Positions 47,522-56,541 of a DNA stretch of 64,000 nt are shown here, in pieces (the stretch's first letter is position 1; each line of letters begins with the position of its first letter). The notes below the pieces were generated by a model. The model was given only the letters and a program-made list of their open reading frames with translations, did no database searches and was not told where the DNA came from. The stretch lies in contig NZ_AP014815.1 in assembly GCF_001548095.1 (NCBI RefSeq), positions 3,099,656-3,163,655 of the forward strand, given 5' to 3'. A program made the position numbers and the translations under genes. Source of the DNA: Geminocystis sp. NIES-3708. GTDB lineage: Bacteria; Cyanobacteriota; Cyanobacteriia; Cyanobacteriales; Cyanobacteriaceae.

Positions 47522-48531
47522 AAATTGTCAATAACAATAATATTAGTTTGCTGATGAGATAAAGCAGTATTAAGAGCATTTTCGGCTACTTCAATTAAAA
47601 CAGTGGGGGGTAAAGCCTGACTAGGGATACCCGTAGCGATGCCAAAGCTACAACTGATATACTCACTAAAATTAGAGTAATGATGAGGAATTTGTAAACT
47701 TTCTAATTTAGAATTAACCATTTGTGCAACTTTTTCAGCACCATCTTGATCAGTATTCGGTAATAAAATTACAAATAAACCTTGACTAAAAGTACCAACT
47801 ACATCCCCCGGTCTTTTTACCACTGATTGTAAGGTTTTACCGAGAATATTGAGACAATTATCAATTAAATCTTTTTCATGATTATTTTGATAAACAGTAA
47901 AATCATTAATTTTAGCCATAATCAAAGAAATATTTGTTCCAGCTAAATCCCCGAAAGAAGATCTTTGACGTGCGCCCCTTAACCATTCTTGTTCTAAAAT
48001 TTTTGCAAATTCTTCTTTTTGTGGTAAAAAACTAGACTGATCTTTTTGAGTAATATTTGCTAATTCTAATTTAGATTTTTCTAAGGCTAATTTTAATTTT
48101 TGGTAATGAGGAATTAATTTGTGTAATTGATTGGTTTTTTCTGTGAGTGCTTCTTGTAAACTTTTTAGTTTTATCTGAGTTGAAATTCGATGTAAAATTT
48201 CTCCAGAACTAAAAGGATAATTTATATAATCAGAACCACCTGAATTAAACATGGTTTCAGCATCAAAATAACGTTGATCTCTATTAATAAAAATAACTGG
48301 TATATTTTCGCTGATTTCTAACAACTTAATTTTTTTACAAATTAAATAACAATCTTTATCTTTTAAGGTGGCACTTAACAAAATAATATCAGGCTTTTGA
48401 TTAGAAATTGAGTCTAAAAGTTCTGATTCTTCTTCTGTAATAAATACCTTATAATTAGCTTCATGAAGTAATCTTAAAAAAAACTGACTTTGTTCTACTA
48501 AATCGTCTAAAATAATAATTTTTTTATTCAT
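47518..48531 (-). CDS. Response-regulator/GGDEF-like protein with both active sites degenerate
   Basis: A 337-residue protein. Receiver domain about 1-120: Asp9-Asp10 are kept (IIILDDL), but the phosphoacceptor is Ser53 in [10 protein letters not shown], and the Lys of the usual K-P-F is Tyr (INYPF). A coiled-coil linker (about 120-170) follows. The C-terminal domain has the GGDEF fold, with [17 protein letters not shown] and a CSFGIATG block, but the catalytic motif is replaced by SQGLF in [13 protein letters not shown]. So neither phosphotransfer nor c-di-GMP synthesis is expected. It could be a signal-independent binding protein. The gene is convergent with nusB. Confidence 0.85.
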   Translation of the reverse strand: MNKKIIILDDLVEQSQFFLRLLHEANYKVFITEEESELLDSISNQKPDIILLSATLKDKDCYLICKKIKLLEISENIPVIFINRDQRYFDAETMFNSGGSDYINYPFSSGEILHRISTQIKLKSLQEALTEKTNQLHKLIPHYQKLKLALEKSKLELANITQKDQSSFLPQKEEFAKILEQEWLRGARQRSSFGDLAGTNISLIMAKINDFTVYQNNHEKDLIDNCLNILGKTLQSVVKRPGDVVGTFSQGLFVILLPNTDQDGAEKVAQMVNSKLESLQIPHHYSNFSEYISCSFGIATGIPSQALPPTVLIEVAENALNTALSHQQTNIIVIDNF

Positions 48532-48612
48532 GATAAATACTAGATACTAAATACTACTTTTATTTATAAATTTAGACTTGATTCTTCTCTATTTTACAAA
48601 GATTAATCATCT

Positions 48613-49083
48613 TTAACGATATAAACGACGATTGTTAAACCAAGATTGTAATAATTCTCGACTAGCTTTTTCTTGAATACCAGCAAATACTTGTAAATTA
48701 TGATTAGAAACAAAACTATCGGGAAGATTCATTACAGTACGAATACAACCAGTTTTAAAGTCATCTACTGCATAAACTAAAGTTTTGAGACGAGAATGAA
48801 TAATTGCTCCAGCACACATAAAACAAGGTTCAAGAGTTACATATAATGTACAATTATTTAAACGCCAACTATCCAATTTTTTACAAGCATGACGAATGGC
48901 GATAATTTCTGCATGGGCAGTACAATCTTGGAATTTTTCTTTCTGATTGTAAGCTGATGCAATTAATTTATAATTTTGATCTATAATAACTGCACCAACT
49001 GGAATTTCCCCTTCATTTCCAGCTTTTTCGGCTAATACTAACGCTTGATTCATCCAATATTGATGATGTTGTAATTCTATCAT
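48613..49083 (-). CDS. tadA: tRNA-specific adenosine deaminase
   Basis: A 156-residue zinc enzyme that converts the wobble adenosine of tRNA-Arg(ACG) to inosine. Zinc site and proton shuttle: TAHAEIIAI (His-Ala-Glu) near 57 and PCFMCAGAIIHSR (Pro-Cys-x2-Cys) near 86. The length fits the family. It starts six bases after the DUF3611 gene on the same strand, so they are probably cotranscribed. Confidence 0.92.
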   Translation of the reverse strand: MIELQHHQYWMNQALVLAEKAGNEGEIPVGAVIIDQNYKLIASAYNQKEKFQDCTAHAEIIAIRHACKKLDSWRLNNCTLYVTLEPCFMCAGAIIHSRLKTLVYAVDDFKTGCIRTVMNLPDSFVSNHNLQVFAGIQEKASRELLQSWFNNRRLYR

Positions 49084-49088
49084 TCTAA

Positions 49089-49658
49089 TTAATTACTAAT
49101 GCGATTAATTAAAATCAAAGAAGTTACTATCCCAGCAAAATGAGCTCCGATGGTGTTCGTATTGGCTTGAATGATTAATAAATCCAGAGAATTAACAAAT
49201 AATTGAGGATTAGAACCAATTAACTGAGGTGATAATGTTAATAATTTCGCCAAGGATAAACCAACTAAAGTTTCTGCACCGATAATCGCAAAAAGCATTC
49301 CAACCAAATTAAAAATCAATCCAAATTTAATTAATCCGATGGTTTCAGACTTTTTCGGGCGCATTGCTGGATCTTTATTTTCGATTTTTTTGCCAATTTT
49401 GTTGTAACGAAAAGATGTATAAATAGCTACAACTAAAAGAACAATACTAATAAAAGCCGAAAAAATCCCGAATTGAACATTTTGTACATCTTGTTCTGTT
49501 TTAAATAAAGCGGGAGTGGCAAACAAAAGAGTAACCGTAGAAATAATCCCTAAAATCAACTGTAGCCAAAAACTCCAAAATCCCCACCGTTGCAAATTTT
49601 TCGATACTTTTTGTACCGCAGGAGGTAAAGATTGAGCCAGTTCGGAATCTCTAGTCAT
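49089..49658 (-). CDS. DUF3611-family membrane protein
   Basis: A 189-residue membrane protein from ATG 49656-49658; a longer frame to 49721 adds an unlikely N-terminus. The first 30 residues end RWGFWSFWLQLILGIISTVTLLF, a family-like start. Four membrane helices are visible (about 28-50, 70-90, 120-142, 170-188). A charged loop KIENKDPAMRPKKSE is in the middle. DUF3611 occurs in cyanobacteria and plastids with no known function. tadA begins six bases downstream. Confidence 0.82.
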   Translation of the reverse strand: MTRDSELAQSLPPAVQKVSKNLQRWGFWSFWLQLILGIISTVTLLFATPALFKTEQDVQNVQFGIFSAFISIVLLVVAIYTSFRYNKIGKKIENKDPAMRPKKSETIGLIKFGLIFNLVGMLFAIIGAETLVGLSLAKLLTLSPQLIGSNPQLFVNSLDLLIIQANTNTIGAHFAGIVTSLILINRISN

Positions 49659-49749
49659 AATAAAAATAATTAATAATTGATCAAAAAAATTTTTTATCGC
49701 TAATTGATATAATAACCGCAAATCTTTGGTTATACCGTGAGGAATTTTG

Positions 49750-49950
49750 ATGACTAGAACTGTAAATTGCCAAATAGAGTGTGTTAATGGTTGTATTTTA
49801 GGTGAAGGATGTCCCCATCGAGAATTTGTTCAAGAAACATCCCAATTTATTGAAAATACTTCTTTAGATAAGATGATTGAAATGGCGGAAGCCTCTCGAT
49901 TAAAGAAATTAACAGAACCTCCTAAATGGGTTATTCCTGATGATTTTTAA
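49750..49950 (+). CDS. Small Cys-containing conserved-type protein
   Basis: A 67-residue protein from ATG 49750, with GAGGAA a few bases upstream. Five conserved-looking cysteines occur in the first 25 residues (NCQIECVNGCILGEGCPH), resembling a compact metal-binding or redox motif. A helix (SLDKMIEMAEASRLKKL) and PPKWVIPDDF tail follow. It is divergent from DUF3611. I recall similar small cyanobacterial proteins but cannot name the family. A MITE-like element follows after 37 bases. Confidence 0.6.
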   Translation: MTRTVNCQIECVNGCILGEGCPHREFVQETSQFIENTSLDKMIEMAEASRLKKLTEPPKWVIPDDF

Positions 49951-49987
49951 AATTTACTATACCGCCAAAGCTAACCACTGATAGCTA

Positions 49988-50083
49988 ACCTGAGTTCGAT
50001 ATAAAATTATCCCAAAAATGTACAAATATGAGGAATTTTTCTGCCTGTCTCGTTTTCACAACTTTTCTTGTGTCGAACTGAGA
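49988..50083. mobile_element. MITE-like element with imperfect inverted ends
   Basis: About 95 non-coding bases. The left end ACCTGAGTTCGATATAAA is identical to 2816-2833. The right end, TCGAACTGAG, is close to the inverse complement of TGAGTTCGA (12 of 16 over a longer stretch). No reading frame is inside. No target-site duplication is clear. Confidence 0.4.
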
Positions 50084-50121
50084 TATAGTTAATGTACTAA
50101 TCAATTTGTCGTGTTTGCCAT

Positions 50122-50151
50122 AAAAAAAGGGGCTTATTAACCCCAATTTTT
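50122..50151 (-). terminator. Terminator, probably bidirectional, between the sigma gene and the Cys-rich gene
   Basis: GGGGTTAATAAGCCCC (minus strand, 50129-50144) forms a six-pair stem including one wobble, followed on the minus strand by seven T (50122-50128). It ends the sigma factor transcript. On the plus strand the same hairpin is followed by AATTTTT. Confidence 0.7.
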
Positions 50152-50193
50152 CCGATTTATTTTCAAGAGATTGGGCAAACCCAACCTCCTGAT

Positions 50194-51192
50194 TTAATTA
50201 GCGACAATATATTCTTTTACACTACTACGTTTTTTTCGTAGATGTGCCAATGCTTGTTGTTCTAATTGACGTACTCTTTCTCTACTAATACTCATTCTTT
50301 GACCGATTTTGGCTAAAGATAGTTCTTTACCGTCTTCTAAACCGAATCTTAGTTTTACTACTTGTTGCTGTTGAGGTGTTAATTCTCCTAACAATTTATG
50401 TAAATCTTGACGCATCAATTCTTGAGTGATATAAGCATCAGGAGAAATACCATCATCTTCTAACAATTCAGATAATTCGGTATCCTGATTATCCCCCACT
50501 TTAACATCTAAAGAAATCGGTTGACGGGCTATACTGAAATATTCCCTGATTTGAGCAGGTTCTAATTCTAAAGCTATGGCGATTTCATTGGGGGATGGGC
50601 TTCTACCTAATTTTTGAGATAATTCCCTCTGAGTTTTTTTGATTTTATTGAGTTTCTCTGTAATATGAATTGGTAAACGAATAGTTCTCGCTTGTTGAGC
50701 GATGGCACGGGTAATAGCTTGACGAATCCACCAGTAAGCATAAGTAGAAAACTTGAAGCCTTTAGTAGGATCAAATTTTTCCACACCTCTTTCTAAACCT
50801 AAACTCCCTTCTTGGATTAGGTCTAAAAATTCCATATTTCTTTTTTGATATTTTTTAGCGATCGCCACCACTAAACGTAAATTTGCCTCAATCATTTTTT
50901 GTTTGGCGCGTTTACCTTGATGAATAATTTTTTTGATTTCATTAGGGGTTTTATTGACAGCATTAGACCATTCTTCGATACTCGGTTGACGACCTAATTT
51001 TTCAGTTAAATTTTCCTGTACATTGTACAAAGCCATCATGTGCTGTACTTGCTTTCCAAAAATAATTTCCTGCTCATGACTTAACAGAGGGACTTTACCG
51101 ATTTCTTGCAGATAGGTACGCACCATATCTACTGTATTGACTTTGCGTTTATCAATGTCGTTTATTTTAGCGGTAACTTTGGCAGTGGACAT
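50194..51192 (-). CDS. Group 2 sigma factor (RpoD-like, SigB/SigD type)
   Basis: A 332-residue sigma-70-family protein lacking the long region 1 of the primary factor. Region 2: RLVVAIAKKYQKRNMEFLDLIQEGSLGLER, then KFDPTKGFKFSTYAYWWIRQAI for -10 recognition. Region 3: HITEKLNKIKKTQREL. Region 4 (about 285-330): ELSLAKIGQRMSISRERVRQLEQQALAHLRK for -35 recognition. N-terminal VRTYLQEIGKVPLL is region 1.2. Such non-essential group 2 factors in cyanobacteria respond to light, nitrogen, heat or stationary phase; which subtype this is I cannot decide. Confidence 0.92.
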   Translation of the reverse strand: MSTAKVTAKINDIDKRKVNTVDMVRTYLQEIGKVPLLSHEQEIIFGKQVQHMMALYNVQENLTEKLGRQPSIEEWSNAVNKTPNEIKKIIHQGKRAKQKMIEANLRLVVAIAKKYQKRNMEFLDLIQEGSLGLERGVEKFDPTKGFKFSTYAYWWIRQAITRAIAQQARTIRLPIHITEKLNKIKKTQRELSQKLGRSPSPNEIAIALELEPAQIREYFSIARQPISLDVKVGDNQDTELSELLEDDGISPDAYITQELMRQDLHKLLGELTPQQQQVVKLRFGLEDGKELSLAKIGQRMSISRERVRQLEQQALAHLRKKRSSVKEYIVAN

Positions 51193-51622
51193 AGGGCTTA
51201 TATTCTCCTAACTTCAAGCTCGATATTATTTTCAGAACAAGATTGTTTCTACAAGCAACCTTGATATTCATTTCATCGAAGTCGTAATAACTTTTACTTA
51301 GTGCTACTTGTATTTTACTTTTTCTTTAGACGTTAAATTGTTAATAAAAGTTCATTTTTGAGATTTTTTTATTTATGGTAATGTATTAACTTGAGTCAAT
51401 AGTAAACCAAGATTTATGTAAATTTTCGTTACAACTTATTTATATAATGACGGATTTAAAATATAATTGATAGGTTGGTTAGTGAGTGATCACCGAACCT
51501 TGTACTAAATCTGAGAATAAAATTCTTTGATTATAGACAGATCCTTCTGATATTAGCATACCCAGAAATACGTTGATAAAGATAATTTCTTAAGAAAAAT
51601 ATCAGGATTATTTAAGAAATCT
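51193..51622. other. Intergenic region upstream of the sigma gene
   Basis: A 430-base gap between the MOSC gene stop and the sigma factor start (both minus strand). An imperfect palindrome around 51472-51499 (GGTTGGTTAGTGA/TCACCGAACC) could be the terminator of the MOSC transcript or an operator. The sigma promoter should lie within the nearest 200 bases. No reading frame is credible. Confidence 0.4.
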
Positions 51623-52486
51623 TTACATTAGAGCCTCATCAGTTTTTAATTGATCACCAATTTCGATAATTCCATCATTTATAGCAATAAGATTTTGTCC
51701 AAACATAATTCCTTCAGTTGTATTACGAAAATTACTTAATGTTAATAAAGGTTCTTTTTCAGGATTTGTTTTACCAGTTTTTTGATCGGTGGTAGTAATT
51801 ATACAACGACTACAGGATTTAACCACTGAAAAATTAACTTCCCCAATCGCAATTTTTTGCCATGTATCTTCCATAAAAGAAAATTCACTTTCCACTACAA
51901 TATTAGGACGAAAACGATCCATACTCACCTGAAATTGTTCTGAGGAATATTTATTTTTTAAACGTTGATTTAATGCTTCTAAAGAGGCGGTATTAGTTAA
52001 TAAAAAAGGAAACCCATCAGCGAAACTCACAGGTTGATTTTCACGGGTGGAATACCGAGAATTAATGACTCGAATATACTCATCTGATTGTTGAACTAAA
52101 CGACAAGATATGTCTATTTTTAAGGCATTTTTAAACCAGTTTGCCACTTCATCTCCCTGATCAATGGCCATAGTATGATCACTCCAAACCTTAACTTTAA
52201 TATTTTTTTTAGTATTAGAAGGAATTAATTGAAACGGTGATATATTATCATATTCACTACTTAAATCAAGTGAATTATTGTTAATTTTCACTTTAATAGT
52301 TGCTAATTCTGGATATTGTCTTTGAGTCAAAAATTTACCTTGGTCATCGACTAACATAAATTGACGATCATAAATATTAGAATCAGAAAAATATCGTAAA
52401 CCTTTAGGAGTAATTAATGCTTTTTTTAGACTAATGCCTTGACAAGATTTGATGGGATAAAGAAAAATACCGCTAACTTTCATCAT
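51623..52486 (-). CDS. MOSC-domain protein
   Basis: A 287-residue protein; the first two codons are both ATG, so the start could be 52486 or 52483. The N-terminal beta-barrel domain begins MKVSGIFLYPIKSCQG, where the Lys-Ser-Cys-Gln/Glu-Gly block is characteristic. The MOSC domain carries the Cys of SCSRCIITTTDQKTG (about 223-227) that binds molybdenum cofactor or a sulfur carrier. Eukaryotic mARC and bacterial YcbX relatives reduce N-hydroxylated compounds. It is the last gene in a run of five minus-strand genes and follows the patatin gene by 36 bases. Confidence 0.88.
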   Translation of the reverse strand: MMKVSGIFLYPIKSCQGISLKKALITPKGLRYFSDSNIYDRQFMLVDDQGKFLTQRQYPELATIKVKINNNSLDLSSEYDNISPFQLIPSNTKKNIKVKVWSDHTMAIDQGDEVANWFKNALKIDISCRLVQQSDEYIRVINSRYSTRENQPVSFADGFPFLLTNTASLEALNQRLKNKYSSEQFQVSMDRFRPNIVVESEFSFMEDTWQKIAIGEVNFSVVKSCSRCIITTTDQKTGKTNPEKEPLLTLSNFRNTTEGIMFGQNLIAINDGIIEIGDQLKTDEALM

Positions 52487-52522
52487 AGTAGGATAAATAA
52501 CTTCAATGTTTTTTCTAATTGA

Positions 52523-54607
52523 TTATGTTATATCTGTAGTAGCTATGACCATAATCTGTTTGATAAAGTGATGTAAAATTTCTTCATCTGATGAACTTGA
52601 TTGAGGAAAAGATATGGAGATGATTTTGAACCATATTAATGCTGCATTTTCAAATTCTTTGAATCCTAATTGTTCTAATTCATTGCGAAATTTATGACCA
52701 AAATCATTCAGTGTTTTAAGATCATTCCTATATTGGTATAATTCACGTAATTTTAGCATTGTTTCCCCTGAGTTATTAGAATTATCTGAGTTACTATAAA
52801 GAACACCAATTTTATTCGCTGAATATTCTAAAAGATTATAACAAGCCGCCACAAACCCACAGGCAATAACGACTTCTGCGGCAGTTGTTTTTTTGGAGTC
52901 TCCTGATTCAGTGGCAAAGGTGATAAATGATTCTGTTGTGCTATCTGTTTTCCAGATACAAGTTGATTCATCTTTTAAAATATCATCAATTAAAGATTTA
53001 GATGGACCACTTTTTTCTTTACTTTCTACATTGCAATGGGTGTACCATTTTAGCCAAAGAGTTGTCGGCAAAGCAGTTGCAAGTTTGGTAAGGCAGATGA
53101 TACTTTTGAGGTTATTATCTTCATTCTTAAAGGTTTCTATCTGATAATCTGAAGCAGAATTCTGACTACTCATCAATGCCAAAACTAAAGTATTGATTTT
53201 ACGCATTTCTCGTAAGATTGCTTCTGAATCTGATTCTGAATTATCCGCCAAACTTTCTTGAGAAAGTTCTGTTAATTTCGGGACAAGTTCGCTTAATGCC
53301 GTATCGGGATCATTTCTGTTATAAAGATCAAAGATCAAATTACGGAGGAGGTTTATTTTCTTATTTTCTTGGTCATAATTTTTGTTTTCTTGTTCATATT
53401 TATACTGTAAAAACTGATAAGTTAAGTTGCGATTTCTTTTTAAAAATGCTCCAAATGTAGGAGATAGTTCTTTTATTCGATTAGGAATTAACTTTGCTAA
53501 TTTATTTTTATCAAGCGATCGCCAAGATTGAGATGTTGAAGCGTTAACTTCTTTTATGCCTACTTTAGATACCAACCAATTCACCAATTTAGAATAAAGA
53601 TTGAACTTTTGAAAGATAGAATCAAGTAATGTGACAAGTAAATTTACAACATGAGGAAGTTGTTCAAACAAAGTATTAGGATCATTTTCTTTGTTTAGTT
53701 GATCGGGATCTAATAAAGCACTTGACGGTTCAAGATTATCTGCATCTGTAGCAATTACTAGTTTTATAGGATAACGAAGAGTTATTTTTTGTTCTTGATT
53801 AGGATTCTCAAAATTTGGTCTTAAAGATTCAATAGAAGTTAAGGCTAAGTTATCATAAAGACCTGCATCCATTAAAGCAACACTTTTCTGATTTTTGAGT
53901 ACTTCTTTTAAGCAACCTTCACTATAAAAATTATCGGGAAAAATTATCGGTTCAAAACCAATAGGAAAGCAAGAAGAAGCCGCAATCATGTCTCCTAATT
54001 TCAAGTTTTGACAACATTCTATCATTTCTGAATTAGCGGAATTAGGATCAGATACATCAATAAATGTATTGCCAATAACCATTCCTTTTTTTGTTGTCTG
54101 CGTCCGCAACATTGCGAATCTGAATAAAGACGCATCTGTCATATTTGTGGCATTAATACTTAAGCAATCGGGAGATGTATCAGTTGTTGTTAGTAACTCC
54201 CAAATTTGCTCTGTCATCATTGTATTTTCTGAATTTTCAAGTATTTCTTGCAATTGCTCTTGATAACAATTCGCCGCTTTTTTGATCATTTTTTCCTCTT
54301 CACCCAAGTTAGATAAAATAGCATTTGCAACTATGTCGCTTTCTAAAAATTTTTTCAAGGGATGATAGAATTTATCCATAAAGTTTGACATCTCAAATGA
54401 ATCATTTTTATGTTCAGAATAGAAATGGGCTTTAGCTACCAGAAAAAAAGCGGCTGTAATTGAACCACCAGAGGCAGATGAAATGGCTTGAACTTTTTCC
54501 ATTAAACCAATCCGTTTCAATAAAACCATTGTTCCTAAAGAGAATCCTGCTGCTCGAAATCCGCCACCAGAAAATGTTAAGCCAATTGTGCGATGTTGAA
54601 TATTCAT
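52523..54607 (-). CDS. Patatin-like phospholipase
   Basis: A 694-residue protein, larger than a simple patatin (about 300). The N-terminal lipase domain has the oxyanion loop SGGGFRAAG (13-21), a nucleophile elbow SASGGS with Ser46 (first Gly of GxSxG replaced by Ser), and the catalytic Asp in MDAGLYDN near 247. The C-terminal 300 residues, Asn/Ser/Leu-rich, resemble no family I know; a YQYRND-type segment and predicted helices are visible. No signal peptide or membrane segment is present. The enzyme class releases fatty acids from membrane lipids. It follows the membrane-anchored gene by 85 bases on the same strand. Confidence 0.82.
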   Translation of the reverse strand: MNIQHRTIGLTFSGGGFRAAGFSLGTMVLLKRIGLMEKVQAISSASGGSITAAFFLVAKAHFYSEHKNDSFEMSNFMDKFYHPLKKFLESDIVANAILSNLGEEEKMIKKAANCYQEQLQEILENSENTMMTEQIWELLTTTDTSPDCLSINATNMTDASLFRFAMLRTQTTKKGMVIGNTFIDVSDPNSANSEMIECCQNLKLGDMIAASSCFPIGFEPIIFPDNFYSEGCLKEVLKNQKSVALMDAGLYDNLALTSIESLRPNFENPNQEQKITLRYPIKLVIATDADNLEPSSALLDPDQLNKENDPNTLFEQLPHVVNLLVTLLDSIFQKFNLYSKLVNWLVSKVGIKEVNASTSQSWRSLDKNKLAKLIPNRIKELSPTFGAFLKRNRNLTYQFLQYKYEQENKNYDQENKKINLLRNLIFDLYNRNDPDTALSELVPKLTELSQESLADNSESDSEAILREMRKINTLVLALMSSQNSASDYQIETFKNEDNNLKSIICLTKLATALPTTLWLKWYTHCNVESKEKSGPSKSLIDDILKDESTCIWKTDSTTESFITFATESGDSKKTTAAEVVIACGFVAACYNLLEYSANKIGVLYSNSDNSNNSGETMLKLRELYQYRNDLKTLNDFGHKFRNELEQLGFKEFENAALIWFKIISISFPQSSSSDEEILHHFIKQIMVIATTDIT

Positions 54608-54692
54608 AGTGTAAAAACTCCATTTTTAGAAAAATTACGGTAAGTATTTCGTGAAAATTGTTAATAAATTTGGCTATTTATCCTGTTAGCCC

Positions 54693-55589
54693 TTACGGTA
54701 TTTTGTTGGCATCAATCCAAATTTCAAATTGTTTTTTAGGGAGATTAGGATAATTTTCTGATAGATCACGGATGACAAAACATCCTTCTGGTTTTTCAGG
54801 ACAATATTTTTGGTTAAGAGTTGCTTGTAGCTGATTAGCTAACTCTTCTTCGTCCGTATGGAAAAACCGAACATCTCCATATTTGCCAGAAGGAGAATTA
54901 TATTCTGCTATAAATTCTATCCCTGGAGCATTCCATTCCTGTGATAATGTTTCTCTGAACTTATCAATATCTTCTCTCTTACTTTGATTGTTATATTGAA
55001 TAAAAACTAAACCTTTTTTTTCATCTTTAGCTTGTTCTGTTGTTTTTAACAAAGCACTCACAAAAGCATTGTTTTTTTCCATAGTAGATTTATCTATTGA
55101 TTTTTCACTTGTATCTAGATTAGGATCAGTTTTACTTTCTGGTGTTTGTGCTATTTTTGATTTCATTTCTTCTAGTTTTTCGGGATCGAGTGCTTCAATA
55201 ATTTTTAGAGCTTTTTTTGAAATTGGGATATTTTTTTCTTGAGAAACTTGAGAAATATTAGTTTCGAGAATTGTCTCCGATATATCTATTAACATATCTC
55301 GATGTTTAGGCGGTTTTTCCTCAAGAATATATAAAGAATACAGAATACTTAGGGCAATTTCTCGGTTTTCTGCATCGGCGGCTAAGTGATCGATAGTAGT
55401 TTCAAAAAATTTAGCATCCTCTAGTTTTTGATTAACCTTATTAAGATTAATATTGATTAAAACATTTAAAAGTGCAATAATAGAAAGTATTACTACCTCA
55501 GCAATACGAAACTCATTCAAAACAGTTTCTGATCGATTTTTGTTAATCTCAAAAATGTCTTTATCTCCAGAGGAAGGGTTTGTATTCAT
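54693..55589 (-). CDS. Membrane-anchored protein with SPOR-like C-terminal domain
   Basis: A 298-residue protein. One membrane helix (about residues 28-50: EVVILSIIALLNVLININ) leaves a short cytoplasmic N-terminus. A helical region (about 55-120) and a Ser/Lys/Asp-rich linker follow. The C-terminal 120 residues have a two-strand, two-helix pattern (GLVFIQYNNQSKREDIDKFRETL, then GDVRFFHTDEEELANQLQATL) that resembles SPOR-like or LytR_C-type domains; I judge this by pattern only. SPOR domains bind denuded glycan strands in the wall. It lies between the GH19 gene and the patatin gene, all on the minus strand. Confidence 0.65.
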   Translation of the reverse strand: MNTNPSSGDKDIFEINKNRSETVLNEFRIAEVVILSIIALLNVLININLNKVNQKLEDAKFFETTIDHLAADAENREIALSILYSLYILEEKPPKHRDMLIDISETILETNISQVSQEKNIPISKKALKIIEALDPEKLEEMKSKIAQTPESKTDPNLDTSEKSIDKSTMEKNNAFVSALLKTTEQAKDEKKGLVFIQYNNQSKREDIDKFRETLSQEWNAPGIEFIAEYNSPSGKYGDVRFFHTDEEELANQLQATLNQKYCPEKPEGCFVIRDLSENYPNLPKKQFEIWIDANKIP

Positions 55590-55736
55590 GGTTTTAACCT
55601 CTACTTTTTTATCAACGTTGGCGATCGCCGCAAAAGTTTCTTGAATTACGCAGGTTACAATTCAGCAATAACCTTTAATGCGATCGCATCTGTAAAATTT
55701 CCAATAATTTTCCTTTTTCGTGAATATTAGGACTTA

Positions 55737-56504
55737 CTAAAATAAAGTCGTTTTTTGCCACTGTTTCGCATATTCTTCGATTAGCCCAGCACGATCAAGA
55801 CCATTAATTATTTTACGGGCATGGTGAAAATCAACGTGGCTTCCCGAAATATAGTCGCTAAGCTTTTTGCCAGTGAAAGTTCCATTTTTCATGCCGTGGA
55901 CAATGATGAACAGAGAAATATCTGGTTCCATGACCTGGTCTGGGTGTTTGACAAAGTCCTGATTGAGGAGGTTGCTATATTTCTGATAGTTATATTTCCA
56001 CGTAAGTTGAACATACCCACGCCCATAATAAGGAGCATAGCGTCGATTCTTTCCGCCATACTCTGCTATGGGTCGGTAAGTACCTGCCGTTTCATGTTGA
56101 ATGGTTGCCATAATGTAGCAAATTTGGTTGCGATCGGTTATGCCTTGATTATGTGCTTCCTTGGCAATTGCCTGAGCAAGTTGCTCTTTACTTCCTCCAT
56201 TCCACCAGTGGGGTATACTAAAGCGACCAACATTGCCGATGTCCTTCGTTTCCATTAGAGCTTCTGCAAAAGAAGGTCCAAATAATCCTGTCTCGATGTT
56301 GTTCAGATGAACCGCTTTACAAAATTGCTCGATACCTTCTTCCGTTTTGGGACCCCAGAAACCGTCTGGATCGTTTGATCCGTAAGTATAGAGATTTAGA
56401 TCGTGCAAACGAGTTTGTATCTGTTGCAGAAGATCGACATCTTTTTTGAGATCGTCTAGGGAAATAATCAATTTCTCATCGTAGATTTCTTTTAGAGTAG
56501 TCAC
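55737..56504 (-). CDS. GH19 muramidase/chitinase with peptidoglycan-binding-like N-terminus
   Basis: A 255-residue enzyme starting at GTG 56502-56504 with AGGAG nine bases upstream. Residues about 20-85 look like a peptidoglycan-binding repeat (LHDLNLYTYGSNDPDGFWGPKTEEGI). The GH19 domain follows: YIMATIQHETAGTYRPIAEY carries the likely acid Glu138 and base Glu148, with YYGRGYVQLTWKYNYQKYS next. Relatives are phage endolysins and bacterial lysozyme-like chitinases. There is no signal peptide. The DNA is visibly richer in G+C than its neighbours. It follows the CHAP gene by 37 bases. Confidence 0.85.
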   Translation of the reverse strand: MTTLKEIYDEKLIISLDDLKKDVDLLQQIQTRLHDLNLYTYGSNDPDGFWGPKTEEGIEQFCKAVHLNNIETGLFGPSFAEALMETKDIGNVGRFSIPHWWNGGSKEQLAQAIAKEAHNQGITDRNQICYIMATIQHETAGTYRPIAEYGGKNRRYAPYYGRGYVQLTWKYNYQKYSNLLNQDFVKHPDQVMEPDISLFIIVHGMKNGTFTGKKLSDYISGSHVDFHHARKIINGLDRAGLIEEYAKQWQKTTLF

Positions 56505-56541
56505 GGTATTTATCTCCTAAATTAAATTAGCTAATGTTTAT

